DNA of 64,000 nt from Hyphomicrobiales bacterium (GTDB taxonomy: Bacteria; Pseudomonadota; Alphaproteobacteria; Rhizobiales; Rhizobiaceae). The notes below the pieces were generated by a model. That model was not told where the DNA came from and did not search any database. It was given only the letters and a program-made list of their open reading frames with translations. Positions 25,761-34,698 of this stretch are shown here, in pieces (positions within the stretch are counted from its first letter, which is position 1; each line of letters opens with the position of its first letter). The stretch covers positions 1 through 64,000 of the forward strand of contig UEIF01000056.1 of assembly GCA_900468805.1 (NCBI GenBank). The letters run 5' to 3'. Position numbers and translations under genes: made by a program.

Positions 25761-27239
25761 ATGAGCAATAGACTTTCGGGCTACAAGCTCCGCCGCTCGG
25801 AGCTTTTTCGCGAAGCGAATTATATTGACGGCCAATGGGTGCAGGCCGATAGCGGCCGCACTTACAATGTCACCAATCCCGCGACCGGCGAGGTGATCGG
25901 CACCGTACCGGCCATGAGCGCCGTCGAGACGAACCGCGCGATCGACGCTGCCTATAAAGCGCAGAAGGCATGGGCGGCGCTGACCGCTGAGCAGCGCGCC
26001 AATTATCTCTGGAAGCTCGCCGAGCTGATGCACGAGAATATCGAGGATCTCGCGGCGATCATGACGATCGAGCAGGGCAAGCCGCTTTCCGAAAGCCGTG
26101 GCGAGGTCGTCTATTCCGCGAGCTTTATCGAGTGGTTCGCCGAGGAGGCGAGGCGCATCTATGGCGACACGATCCCATCGCCGGTTGCCGGCCGACGCCT
26201 GATTGTGCAGAAGCAGCCGATCGGCGTCTTTGCGGCGATCACCCCCTGGAATTTCCCCTCGGCAATGATCACCCGCAAGGCCGGGCCCGGTTGGGCGGCA
26301 GGCTGCACCGGCATCATCCGTCCGGCGAGCCAGACGCCCTATTCGGCGCTGGCGCTGGCCGTCATGGCGGAAGAAGCCGGCTTTCCGGCCGGCGTCTGCA
26401 ACGTCATCACCGGCCCCTCGTCTGAAACCGGCCCTGCGATTACCGGCAGTCCGAAGGTGCGCAAGCTCACCTTCACCGGCAGCACGGCGGTCGGCGCCAA
26501 GCTGCTTGCCGAATGTGCGCCGACCATCAAGAAGACCAGTATGGAACTTGGCGGCAACGCGCCCTTCATCGTCTTCGACGATGCCGATCTCGACGAGGCG
26601 GTCAAGGGTGCCATGGGCTCCAAGTTCCGCAATACGGGGCAGACCTGCGTCTGCGCCAACCGCATTCTCGTACAGGACAAGGTACATGATGCCTTTGCCG
26701 AAAAGCTTGCAGCCGCCGTTGCCAAACTGAAGCTCGGCGACGGCATGGAGGAGGGCGTCACTCTCGGCCCGTTGATCGATGAAGCTGCGGTCAAAAAGGT
26801 CGAGACGCATGTCGGGGATGCCGTCAAGCGCGGCGCCAAAATCGTTTCCGGCGGCAAGCGTGATGAGCGCGGCGGCAACTTCTATCTGCCCACCATTCTC
26901 TCGGATGTCTCCCGCGAGGCGGAAATCTTCTCGGACGAGACGTTCGGTCCGGTTGCCCCACTTTTCCGCTTCAAGTCAGAGGAAGAGGCAATCGAAATGG
27001 CGAACGATACGCCCTTCGGTCTCGCTGCTTATTTCTATGCCCGTGACGTCGGCCGCATCTTCCGGGTTGCCGAGGCTCTCGAATTCGGCATTGTCGGTAT
27101 CAACGAGGGACTCATTTCGACGGCGGTCGCTCCTTTCGGCGGCGTGAAGCAATCCGGCATCGGCCGCGAAGGTTCGAAATACGGCATCGAAGAGTTTCTC
27201 GAGGTCAAATACATGGCCATTGGTGGCTTGTTGAACTGA
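25761..27239 (+). CDS. NAD(P)-dependent aldehyde dehydrogenase, succinate-semialdehyde type
   Basis: A 492-aa aldehyde dehydrogenase, full length. Catalytic Cys is in NTGQTCVCANR, the general-base Glu in MELGGNAPF, and the cofactor site in FTGSTAVGAKL. The nucleotide-binding Lys normally found in the KPA motif is Arg here (GIIRPASQTP). Overall sequence is GabD-like, but the neighbours suggest oxidation of an aldehyde released by the downstream aldolase. Starts 36 bases after the previous gene. Confidence 0.88.
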   Translation: MSNRLSGYKLRRSELFREANYIDGQWVQADSGRTYNVTNPATGEVIGTVPAMSAVETNRAIDAAYKAQKAWAALTAEQRANYLWKLAELMHENIEDLAAIMTIEQGKPLSESRGEVVYSASFIEWFAEEARRIYGDTIPSPVAGRRLIVQKQPIGVFAAITPWNFPSAMITRKAGPGWAAGCTGIIRPASQTPYSALALAVMAEEAGFPAGVCNVITGPSSETGPAITGSPKVRKLTFTGSTAVGAKLLAECAPTIKKTSMELGGNAPFIVFDDADLDEAVKGAMGSKFRNTGQTCVCANRILVQDKVHDAFAEKLAAAVAKLKLGDGMEEGVTLGPLIDEAAVKKVETHVGDAVKRGAKIVSGGKRDERGGNFYLPTILSDVSREAEIFSDETFGPVAPLFRFKSEEEAIEMANDTPFGLAAYFYARDVGRIFRVAEALEFGIVGINEGLISTAVAPFGGVKQSGIGREGSKYGIEEFLEVKYMAIGGLLN

Positions 27240-27249
27240 GGAGAATGCC

Positions 27250-28044
27250 ATGAGTGCAGCTGACATCGACGGCTTTTCAGCCCGGATCCGGAACCCTGAA
27301 AGCGCGATGATCTCCGCTTGGGTGGGCATTCCAGATCCGCTGCTGGTCAATCATCTGGCCCAGGAAGCCTTTGATGCTGTTGTACTCGATATGCAGCACG
27401 GCATGTGGGACCTGCCGTCTGCAGCTGCCGCTGTCGGCCATGTGCGTGTGACCGGCAAGCCGGCGCTTGCCCGCATTCCGGTCGGCGATTTCGCCTCTGC
27501 CTCGCGTCTGCTCGATGCCGGAGCTTCAGGTGTCATCGCGCCGATGATCAATTCGGCCGAGGATGCGAGGGCCTTCGTCAGGTCTACCAAATACCCGCCG
27601 GTCGGCGAGCGCAGCTGGGGTCCTTCGCTGGCCCTCAACCATACCGGCCTTTCGGGTGACGACTATCTCAGGAACGCCAATGATCTGACGGTGGCAATCG
27701 CCATGATCGAGACACGCGCAGCGCTCGAAGCTATCGATGATATCCTTGGCGTGCCTGGCATCGATGGCATCTTTGTCGGCCCGTCGGATCTCTCCATTGC
27801 TCTATCGAACGGGGATCAGGTGGCGCCGAATGCCGCCGAGATCGACAGCGCCATGCAACATGCCGTTGCCCGTTGCCGTGCACATGGCAAGTTTGCTTGT
27901 GCTTTTGCCAATGACGGTGAGCGTGCCGGTGAACTTCTGAAATTCGGCTTTGCCTTCGTCATCGCTGGAGCGGAAACCGCGCACTTACGATCCGGTGCCC
28001 GCAAACAGATCAACGCCGCCAGGAAGATTGCTTCCGGCGGCTGA
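27250..28044 (+). CDS. HpcH/HpaI-family class II aldolase
   Basis: A 264-aa metal-dependent aldolase of the 2-keto-3-deoxy-glucarate/4-hydroxy-2-oxo-acid family. Motifs: LDMQHGMWD (catalytic His), ARIPVGD, GASGVIAPMINSAEDA, MIETRAALE (metal Glu) and FVGPSDLS (metal Asp). It probably splits a hydroxy-oxo-acid into pyruvate and an aldehyde, which the adjacent aldehyde dehydrogenase could oxidise. Eleven bases separate it from that gene. Confidence 0.88.
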   Translation: MSAADIDGFSARIRNPESAMISAWVGIPDPLLVNHLAQEAFDAVVLDMQHGMWDLPSAAAAVGHVRVTGKPALARIPVGDFASASRLLDAGASGVIAPMINSAEDARAFVRSTKYPPVGERSWGPSLALNHTGLSGDDYLRNANDLTVAIAMIETRAALEAIDDILGVPGIDGIFVGPSDLSIALSNGDQVAPNAAEIDSAMQHAVARCRAHGKFACAFANDGERAGELLKFGFAFVIAGAETAHLRSGARKQINAARKIASGG

Positions 28045-28137
28045 TCCGTCCCGGCCCCAACGGGGTTCGCATATGCGTATCGTCAGAAGTCCCGCGCTTT
28101 TCATCGCACAGTTCGCGTTCGGCCGGGCAATACGGTC

Positions 28138-28863
28138 TCACGCGATCATGTAGCCGCCATCGATAGGCATGGAGATGCCGTTGACCATCGCGGCTTCGTC
28201 GGAGAGCAGGAAGAGGATCACCTCTGCCACGTCCTCGGGTTCTGCGAACCGGCCGACCGGGATGCGCTTTTGCATTCCGGCGGCCTTCTCCGGATCGCCC
28301 CAGGCCTTGATCGCCATCGGCGTCAGCGTCACCGTGGGATGCACGCCGTTTACCCGGATGCCTTGCGGTGCCAGTTCCTTCGCCATGACGCGCGTCAGGC
28401 CGTCCAGGCCGCCCTTCGAAGCGCAATAGGCTGCATGATCCGGGATGCCGACGAAAGCGGCAACGGAGGATACATTGACGATGGCGCCGTGGCGGCCGTC
28501 TTCGATCAAGGACCGTGCATATTCCTGCGCAACGATCATCGGGGCGCGCGTGTTGACGGCAATCAGGTGGTCAAAGGCTTCGACCGTGGTTTCGAGAAAG
28601 GGCTGCAGTTCGGTCGTTCCAGCGCAGTTGATAAGGAAATCTGCCGGAAGTGCGGCGCGCGCGGCTTCTCGCGTCGCCTTTGCGTCGGCAAGGTCAACCT
28701 GAAGGGCCTCGCAACCAAGGTCCTTACGTAGGGAAACGACATCGTCAGCACTTCTGGTGAGTGCCGTAACCTTGGCCCCACGCTTGACCAGTATCTCTGC
28801 GACAACGCGACCGATGCCCTTGCCGGCACCGGTGACGATCACTTTTTTGCCTTCGAAATTCAT
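28138..28863 (-). CDS. Short-chain dehydrogenase, L-xylulose reductase-like
   Basis: Cytoplasmic 241-aa SDR: TGAGKGIGR nucleotide motif, NCAG at about 85, Ser in NVSSVAAF and the catalytic YCASK. The compact length and LRKDLGCEALQVDLAD segment resemble dicarbonyl/L-xylulose reductases and related polyol dehydrogenases. It is the last gene of the minus-strand polyol importer operon, 12 bases after the ATPase gene, so interconversion of a polyol and a ketose is likely. Confidence 0.86.
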   Translation of the reverse strand: MNFEGKKVIVTGAGKGIGRVVAEILVKRGAKVTALTRSADDVVSLRKDLGCEALQVDLADAKATREAARAALPADFLINCAGTTELQPFLETTVEAFDHLIAVNTRAPMIVAQEYARSLIEDGRHGAIVNVSSVAAFVGIPDHAAYCASKGGLDGLTRVMAKELAPQGIRVNGVHPTVTLTPMAIKAWGDPEKAAGMQKRIPVGRFAEPEDVAEVILFLLSDEAAMVNGISMPIDGGYMIA

Positions 28864-28875
28864 TTGTTCCTCGCC

Positions 28876-29937
28876 TTACAATCGCTGTCCTGTTGCCTGA
28901 TCAAAGATGTGAACCCGTCGCGGATCAATATGAAAATACAGCGTCCGGCCGGGTTCGACCTCGATGCGCTCACGGATCAGCGCATCGATCGGCACTCCGC
29001 CGACACGGCCGAAGATCAGTGTTTCGGAACCGGTCGGCTCATACACCGACACTTCCACAGGAATACCGTCATCGCCAATGGTTATATGTTCCGGGCGAAT
29101 ACCGTAGGTCACGGCCTTGCCTTCCTCTGCATTCACCCGGTCTACGGGGAGGGTAACGCCCTGATCGGTGACGACAACCTGCTTTCCGTCCCGGGTTGCG
29201 ATCTTGCCCTGGAGAAAGTTCATCGACGGGCTGCCGATGAAGCCTGCGACGAAGAGGTTTGCAGGGAAGTCGTAGAGATCAAGCGGTTTGCCGACCTGCT
29301 CCACCCTTCCGTCGCGCATGACGACGATCTTGTTGGCCATCGTCATCGCCTCGATCTGGTCATGCGTAACATACACGGTGGTCGTCTTCAGTCGCTGGTG
29401 CAGTTCCTTGATTTCGACGCGCATGGTAACGCGAAGCTTGGCATCGAGGTTCGACAGCGGCTCGTCGAACAGGAAGACCTGCGGGTCGCGGACGATGGCT
29501 CGACCCATGGCGACGCGTTGCCGCTGTCCGCCCGACAGCTGTTTCGGGTAACGGTCGAGATAGCGCGTCAGATCGAGGATCGCAGCTGCCCTGCCTACCT
29601 TTTCGTCGATCTCCGACTTCGGTCGTTTCGCCATCTTCAGCGGAAAGCCCATGTTCTCGGCGACCGTCTTGTGAGGGTATAGCGCATAGCTTTGGAAGAC
29701 CATGGCGATGTCGCGCTCCTTCGGCGGAGCATTGGTCACCACGCGGCCGCCGATGCGGATATCGCCGCTGCTGACAGTCTCCAGACCGGCGATCATGCGC
29801 AGCAGCGTGGACTTGCCGCAGCCGGAGGGGCCGACCAGCACGACGAACTCGCCATCCTCTATGTCGACGCTGACGCCGTGCATGACCTGAAGAGCGCCAT
29901 ACCTCTTGGTGACGTCGCTGACCTGTACGTTTGCCAA
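28876..29937 (-). CDS. ABC transporter ATP-binding protein, UgpC/MalK type
   Basis: A 353-aa ATPase for a carbohydrate importer: Walker A GPSGCGKST, signature LSGGQRQRVA, Walker B VFLFDEPLSNLDA, then a C-terminal TOBE regulatory domain. The start is TTG 29937 (TTG GCA AAC) behind GGGAG; no ATG is available nearby. It serves the two permeases and binding protein upstream. Confidence 0.93.
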   Translation of the reverse strand: MANVQVSDVTKRYGALQVMHGVSVDIEDGEFVVLVGPSGCGKSTLLRMIAGLETVSSGDIRIGGRVVTNAPPKERDIAMVFQSYALYPHKTVAENMGFPLKMAKRPKSEIDEKVGRAAAILDLTRYLDRYPKQLSGGQRQRVAMGRAIVRDPQVFLFDEPLSNLDAKLRVTMRVEIKELHQRLKTTTVYVTHDQIEAMTMANKIVVMRDGRVEQVGKPLDLYDFPANLFVAGFIGSPSMNFLQGKIATRDGKQVVVTDQGVTLPVDRVNAEEGKAVTYGIRPEHITIGDDGIPVEVSVYEPTGSETLIFGRVGGVPIDALIRERIEVEPGRTLYFHIDPRRVHIFDQATGQRL

Positions 29938-29998
29938 TGTCTTTTCTCCCTAATCCAGCACGGCTTGCGTCTTGATGTTGTTGACAGAGCTCACCGGC

Positions 29999-30205
29999 TC
30001 ACCCCTTCCGGACGATGTAGGCACCGAGCACGGCGGAGATTGCCGCCGCAAACCACACCGAGAGCCCGAACGGTTCGATGAACCGCATCCAGAGCAGGGA
30101 GAGCGCGACCCAGATCACGACCGAGATGAACAGTCGGTCGAACCAGTTCGTCTCGATCGGCAGGAAGCCCGGCTGTTTTTCGTTGTTTCGAGTATCCGAA
30201 GCCAT
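29999..30205 (-). CDS. Small two-span membrane protein in the polyol ABC operon
   Basis: A 68-aa protein with two hydrophobic segments (LFISVVIWVALSLLWM and LSVWFAAAISAVLGAYIV) and no recognised motif. It sits between the second permease (4 bases) and the ATPase genes. Small membrane proteins are also found in some rhizobial polyol and glycerol ABC operons, where their role is unclear. Spacing supports that it is translated. Confidence 0.72.
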   Translation of the reverse strand: MASDTRNNEKQPGFLPIETNWFDRLFISVVIWVALSLLWMRFIEPFGLSVWFAAAISAVLGAYIVRKG

Positions 30206-30209
30206 CTTG

Positions 30210-31046
30210 CTATCCTTTCACTGCGCCGAAGGTCAGGCCGGCAACGATGTGACGCTGCACCACCGAGAAGACGATGAGCGCCGGGATCAATGTCAGCATG
30301 GAGATCGCAGCCATGATGCCCCAGGCCGTCCCTGTCGTCGTCACGTATTCCGACAGGCCGGTTGTCAGCGTGCGGGCGTTGAAGTTGGTGAGTGTGGCGG
30401 CAAGCAGATATTCGTTCCACGCGAAAACCCAGGTGAGAATGAGTGTCACTGCAAGTCCCGGTCGCGCCAAGGGAAAGACGATGTCGTAGAGGACCATCCA
30501 GGGACTTGCGCCGTCCATATAGGCAGCCTCATCCAGTTCCTTCGGAATGCTCTCCACCGTCGGGCGCAGAGTCCAGATGGCGAAGGGAAGGTTGAAGGAG
30601 CAGTAGACAAGGATCATACCCAGCCGGGAATCCGCCAGCGTGAAGTCGCCGATCCTGTAGACCTGCGTTAGAAGCAGGAAGAGCGGCAGCAGGAAGACTG
30701 CCGGTGGCGCCATGCGGTTGGTGATCGTCCAGAAGAAGATGCTCTCCTTGCCCGCAAGATCGAAGCGCGTCAGCGCGTAGCAGGCAAGAAAGCCGAGGGT
30801 CGTCACCAGGATCGCGTTGCCTGACGAGATGATCAGCGAGTTGAGCATGTATCGCCGCAAGGTCTCGTTCGTCAGCACGTCCTGATAGTTTTTCCAGAAG
30901 AAGCTCCGAAGCACGACATCGGGCGTCGAGAACAGGTCGAAGGGCTGCTTTACCGATATGACGAAGAGCCAGTAGATCGGAAAAAGGGTTGCGAAGCTTA
31001 TCAGCGTCCACATGAGAACCGAAAGCCAGGGATTATGTCGGTTCAT
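30210..31046 (-). CDS. Carbohydrate ABC permease, MalG type
   Basis: A 278-aa inner-membrane permease with about six helices and the ATPase-contacting EAAYMDGASPWMVLYDIVFPLARPG loop near residue 190. ATG 31046 follows GGTTGAGGCG, four bases before the end of the partner permease; the longer frame to 31076 overlaps that gene. Confidence 0.91.
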   Translation of the reverse strand: MNRHNPWLSVLMWTLISFATLFPIYWLFVISVKQPFDLFSTPDVVLRSFFWKNYQDVLTNETLRRYMLNSLIISSGNAILVTTLGFLACYALTRFDLAGKESIFFWTITNRMAPPAVFLLPLFLLLTQVYRIGDFTLADSRLGMILVYCSFNLPFAIWTLRPTVESIPKELDEAAYMDGASPWMVLYDIVFPLARPGLAVTLILTWVFAWNEYLLAATLTNFNARTLTTGLSEYVTTTGTAWGIMAAISMLTLIPALIVFSVVQRHIVAGLTFGAVKG

Positions 31047-31050
31047 CGCC

Positions 31051-31926
31051 TCAACCTCTCTTCGCGCGGGGAGCAATCAGGCCGACATAGAGCAGCCAGC
31101 AGACGACGATGGTGAGGTAGAGTACGACGACGGAGATCGCCGAACCGTAGCCGTAGTTGGTCTTGGGGAAGACTTCCTTGAAGATGTGGACACCGAGGTA
31201 GCGCGTCGCCGACCCCGGACCGCCGCCGGTCAGCATCAGGACTTCGTCGACTGTTCGCAGCGCGTCCATGAGCCTGATGAACACCGTGGCCAGGAGGGCA
31301 GGGCGGATCAGCGGGAGCGTGATGTGCCAGAAGATCTGGCTTTTGCCGGCGCCATCGATCTGCGCCTGCTCGAAGGGGTCGGGCGGAAGCGAGACCAGGG
31401 CGGCGATCAGCGAGAGGGTGACCAGCGGCGTCCAGTGCCAGACATCCATGATGATGGTGATGATGAAGGCCGCAGTGGCGCTCTGGCCGATGTTCAGGTC
31501 GTATCCGAACCAGCTTCGCAGGAGATATGGGATGATGCCGATCGACGGCGTCGTCATCAGCTTCCACACCGATCCGACGATGATGGGTGCCATGATCAGA
31601 GGAAGGGTATGGATGGTGCGGAAGAAGGCTTTTCCCGGAAAGTCTTTCATCAGCGCCTGCGCGAGCACGTATCCGAGCACGAGTTCGGACACGACCGCGA
31701 AAAAGACGAATGCAATGGTGATGCCAAGAGAGGCCAGGAATTGTGGGTCGAAGACGAGGGTTCGATAATTCGATGCCCAGTTGAAGACCATCAGTGGATT
31801 AGCGGCGAAAGGGTTCCACTGGTGAAACGAGACCCAGACGACGTAGATGAAAGGAAAGATGCCGAAGAGCCCGAGGATCAGGATCGTCGGTGACAGCAAC
31901 AGCCATCCAAGCTTTTGTGAATGCAT
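31051..31926 (-). CDS. Carbohydrate ABC permease, MalF type
   Basis: A 291-aa permease with an N-terminal helix (LGWLLLSPTILILGLFGIFPFIY) and the coupling motif EQAQIDGAGKSQIFWHITLPLIRP. It pairs with the next gene to form the membrane channel of the polyol importer. Confidence 0.91.
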   Translation of the reverse strand: MHSQKLGWLLLSPTILILGLFGIFPFIYVVWVSFHQWNPFAANPLMVFNWASNYRTLVFDPQFLASLGITIAFVFFAVVSELVLGYVLAQALMKDFPGKAFFRTIHTLPLIMAPIIVGSVWKLMTTPSIGIIPYLLRSWFGYDLNIGQSATAAFIITIIMDVWHWTPLVTLSLIAALVSLPPDPFEQAQIDGAGKSQIFWHITLPLIRPALLATVFIRLMDALRTVDEVLMLTGGGPGSATRYLGVHIFKEVFPKTNYGYGSAISVVVLYLTIVVCWLLYVGLIAPRAKRG

Positions 31927-32020
31927 TGCCTCATCCTCTTTGGCACCCTTGGGGGCCTATCGAGCCGGGAAAGAGGCGAGTCGCCGTGCGAAGACGACCC
32001 GCCAAGGTGGGGAGGATGAT

Positions 32021-33454
32021 TTATTTGCGATAGCCGAGCGACGTAAGCTCTTCTTCCGTCTTGGCGGCCATCTGGTCGAGCCCTTCGTCGGGCGCAATCT
32101 TGCCGGTCAGGATGTCGAAGAAGATCGGCGTGGTCGCTTCACGCACCTGAGCGTGGAACGGGTACGGGGGAGCGCCGGCGAACAGCTTGCCCTCGTCCTT
32201 CAGCATCGTGTAGAAGCCGCCGAGCTTTACGTCCATCGCCTTGACCTTCGGATCGTCGAAGGTCGCCTTGTTGGTGATGCGCGGCGCGGCGATGGCCCAG
32301 TCGGGCTGCACGTCGTTCTGACCCATGAATTCGAGGAACAGCAGAGCTGCTTCCTTGTTCTTGGATGTAATGGGCAGGCCGAAGGCGCCGCCGTCATAAT
32401 AGCCGATATAACCCTTTCCCGACGTTGCGTCCTCCATGACGCCCGGCTCGAGCGGCGGCAGGGCGAAGCCAACCTTGTCGACCACCTTCGACTGCGCAGG
32501 ATCACTTGCGATCCATGCCGCGTTCTCGCCGTAGATCAGCCCCTGAGCGACACGGCCCGCGGCAAATGTCGTCGCGGTTTCCGTCCAGGTCGACTGGGTC
32601 GATTCAGGCGGAGCGATGTCGCGCAGGTGTAGCCAGTATTTCAGCGCGGCCTTCGCCTTGTCACTGTTCATCGCACCGCCATGCTCGACCGTCGCTGCGT
32701 AGTTGTTGCTGGCGTCGATGCCCCAGTTGTAGACGCCAAAGGTCGGCGCGATGGATTCGAAATATTCGTACCAGGACGCGGCGTGACCCGTATGGGCCTG
32801 GGCGGTGGTGCCCCAAAGCTCAATGCCGTTATCCTTGCCGTATTTGGTGAAGAATTCGGCGATCTGAGTGTAGTCTTCATGCGTGGTCGCCGGCTTGAGG
32901 TCCTTGCCGGTTTCCTTCTTGAAGGCCTCCTTGATCTTCGGATCGTCGAAAAGATCCTTGCGATAGAGGTAGGTCTTCAGGAAGGCTTCCATCGGTACGC
33001 CAAAGAGATCGCCCTTCTTGTCCTTGAAGTAGTCGGCAAAGCTGGTGAAGTTCGCGTCGTCGTAGGTCGGCGCCTTCAGATCCGCCTGATCTTTGAGCGT
33101 CTGGGTAATGTTGACGAGGAAATTCCGGGACAGATATGAATAGATGATGTCCTGCTCGATATAGACCATGTCGTAGATGCCGGTCTTGGCCTCCATGTCC
33201 TTGATGGCCTTGTCGTACATCTGATCCCAGGACGTCGTCTCGATTTCAACCTTGATGCCGGTCTTCTTCTCGAATTCCGGCGCGAGCACGTTCTTGATGT
33301 AGTTGGATGGAGGCGTGCTTTCGGTCACGCCGTGCAAGGTCACGCCTTTGAACTTGGCGCCGGCATCGGACCAGAAGTCTGCCCATGCCGGCGAAGCGGC
33401 GGTGGCGAGACTGAGCGTCAGCGCAAGCGCGCTGGCCTTCAGAGCGTAATTCAT
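32021..33454 (-). CDS. Polyol/sugar ABC transporter substrate-binding protein
   Basis: Periplasmic binding protein of 477 aa, cluster similar to sorbitol/mannitol and glycerol binding proteins. Signal peptide of about 25 residues ending ASPAWA, then an extracellular solute-binding type 1 domain with many aromatic residues. ATG 33454 follows GGGAGG at 7 bases; the frame to 33526 continues into the promoter. First gene of the importer operon; context suggests a hexitol or ketohexose ligand. Confidence 0.9.
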   Translation of the reverse strand: MNYALKASALALTLSLATAASPAWADFWSDAGAKFKGVTLHGVTESTPPSNYIKNVLAPEFEKKTGIKVEIETTSWDQMYDKAIKDMEAKTGIYDMVYIEQDIIYSYLSRNFLVNITQTLKDQADLKAPTYDDANFTSFADYFKDKKGDLFGVPMEAFLKTYLYRKDLFDDPKIKEAFKKETGKDLKPATTHEDYTQIAEFFTKYGKDNGIELWGTTAQAHTGHAASWYEYFESIAPTFGVYNWGIDASNNYAATVEHGGAMNSDKAKAALKYWLHLRDIAPPESTQSTWTETATTFAAGRVAQGLIYGENAAWIASDPAQSKVVDKVGFALPPLEPGVMEDATSGKGYIGYYDGGAFGLPITSKNKEAALLFLEFMGQNDVQPDWAIAAPRITNKATFDDPKVKAMDVKLGGFYTMLKDEGKLFAGAPPYPFHAQVREATTPIFFDILTGKIAPDEGLDQMAAKTEEELTSLGYRK

Positions 33455-33749
33455 TTCAATCCTCCCAGATAGCAGCGAGATCATTTCGCCGAGCCATTGT
33501 GTAGACGAAAAAGGCTGGCCACGCAATATTTGTTGTCTAAACCTGCAAATATGTCAGCTATGTTGTTGATTTTTGTGGGAACTAATTCTCACTGAAGTAA
33601 AAGATGCAGAGTGTCTAAAATAAAATGCTGCAACGCAACGAATTTTCTCGCAAAGGCAAAATTATAAACGGCAAATTTATTTGTTGCTTTACCATACTAA
33701 ATGACATAGCTGTGGCGCAACGGAAGGCTTCCAGCGGAGGAAAAAGGCC
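33455..33749. promoter_or_regulatory. AT-rich divergent promoter region of the polyol locus
   Basis: This 295-base gap is markedly richer in A and T than its surroundings. It holds direct repeats GGCAAAATTATAAAC (33655-33669) and GGCAAATTTATTTGT (33670 on, offset one base), the latter within the imperfect palindrome GCAAATTTATTTGTTGC, and a repeated GTCTAAA. These are candidate operators for the ROK regulator at 34699; no gene is seen. Confidence 0.45.
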
Positions 33750-34634
33750 ATGCGCCGATTGGGTATCCATTCATTTGTATGGACAGGCGGCCAAACGCAG
33801 GAAGGGCTCGAAATGGCCCTTAACAAAACGGCCGAGCACGGATATCGCACAATCGAATTCGCTTATCTCCGCCCCGAGAAGTTCAATCTCGACCGTCTGG
33901 CAAAACTCGCGCAATCGCTCGATGTCGAGATCGGCGTGACGATGGGCTTGCCGATCGACAAGGATATTTCGAGCGAGGATGCCGCTGCGGTATCCGCCGG
34001 CAGGCAGACGCTGGCCGATGCCGTGCGTGCGGTCCGTGACATCGGCGGAAACAAGCTCGGTGGGATCCTTTATTCTGCGCACACCAAGTACAACCGACAG
34101 CCGACGAGGAAGGGCTGGGACAACAGTGTCGCCGCTATCGCCGCGACTGCCGATATCGCGAGGGATGCGAAGGTCGATCTCGTCCTGGAGATCGTGAACC
34201 GCTTCGAGACGAACCTTTTGAATACGGCCGCGCAGGGCTTGAAGTTCATTTCAGAGACCGGATCGGACCATGTCCGACTGCATCTCGACACGTTTCACAT
34301 GAATATCGAGGAGGCAAATCCGGCTGCTGCGATCCGGCTCGCCGGTGACAAGATCGGTTATTTCCACATCGGTGAAAGTAACCGCGGCTATCTTGGTGAC
34401 GGCGTCATCAATTTCGATCTCATCTTCGACGCGCTGCTGGATATCGACTACAAGCGCGACATCGTGTTCGAAAGCTTTTCGACTGCTGTTGTCGATGAAG
34501 GCCTTTCGCTCGCCTGCGCAATCTGGCGTGATACGTGGACCGACAATGATCCGCTGGCGGCACATGCCAAGCGCTATATCGAACTGAAATACGAAGAAGC
34601 CAAACGCCGCCGCGTCACGAACGCGCGCCCCTGA
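33750..34634 (+). CDS. Ketose 3-epimerase-like TIM-barrel protein
   Basis: A 294-aa protein of the D-tagatose/D-psicose 3-epimerase group. The four metal ligands expected in this family can be placed: Glu in LEIVNRF, Asp in HLDTFHMNIEE, His in YFHIGES and Glu in VFESFS. It would interconvert ketohexoses at C-3. A GCGGAGG site precedes ATG 33750. It heads the divergent catabolic operon. Confidence 0.86.
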   Translation: MRRLGIHSFVWTGGQTQEGLEMALNKTAEHGYRTIEFAYLRPEKFNLDRLAKLAQSLDVEIGVTMGLPIDKDISSEDAAAVSAGRQTLADAVRAVRDIGGNKLGGILYSAHTKYNRQPTRKGWDNSVAAIAATADIARDAKVDLVLEIVNRFETNLLNTAAQGLKFISETGSDHVRLHLDTFHMNIEEANPAAAIRLAGDKIGYFHIGESNRGYLGDGVINFDLIFDALLDIDYKRDIVFESFSTAVVDEGLSLACAIWRDTWTDNDPLAAHAKRYIELKYEEAKRRRVTNARP

Positions 34635-34698
34635 TAATCCTTCTGCCGATCTGCTTGGTAAGTATAGGCTGGAGCAGTCGATTTGAAGGGAAGTGGAC

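Noticed and set aside
24486..26810. 774-residue minus-strand open frame across the dehydrogenase genes
   Set aside because: It covers two real plus-strand genes and has low-complexity Arg/Gly/Asp-rich sequence typical of antisense frames.
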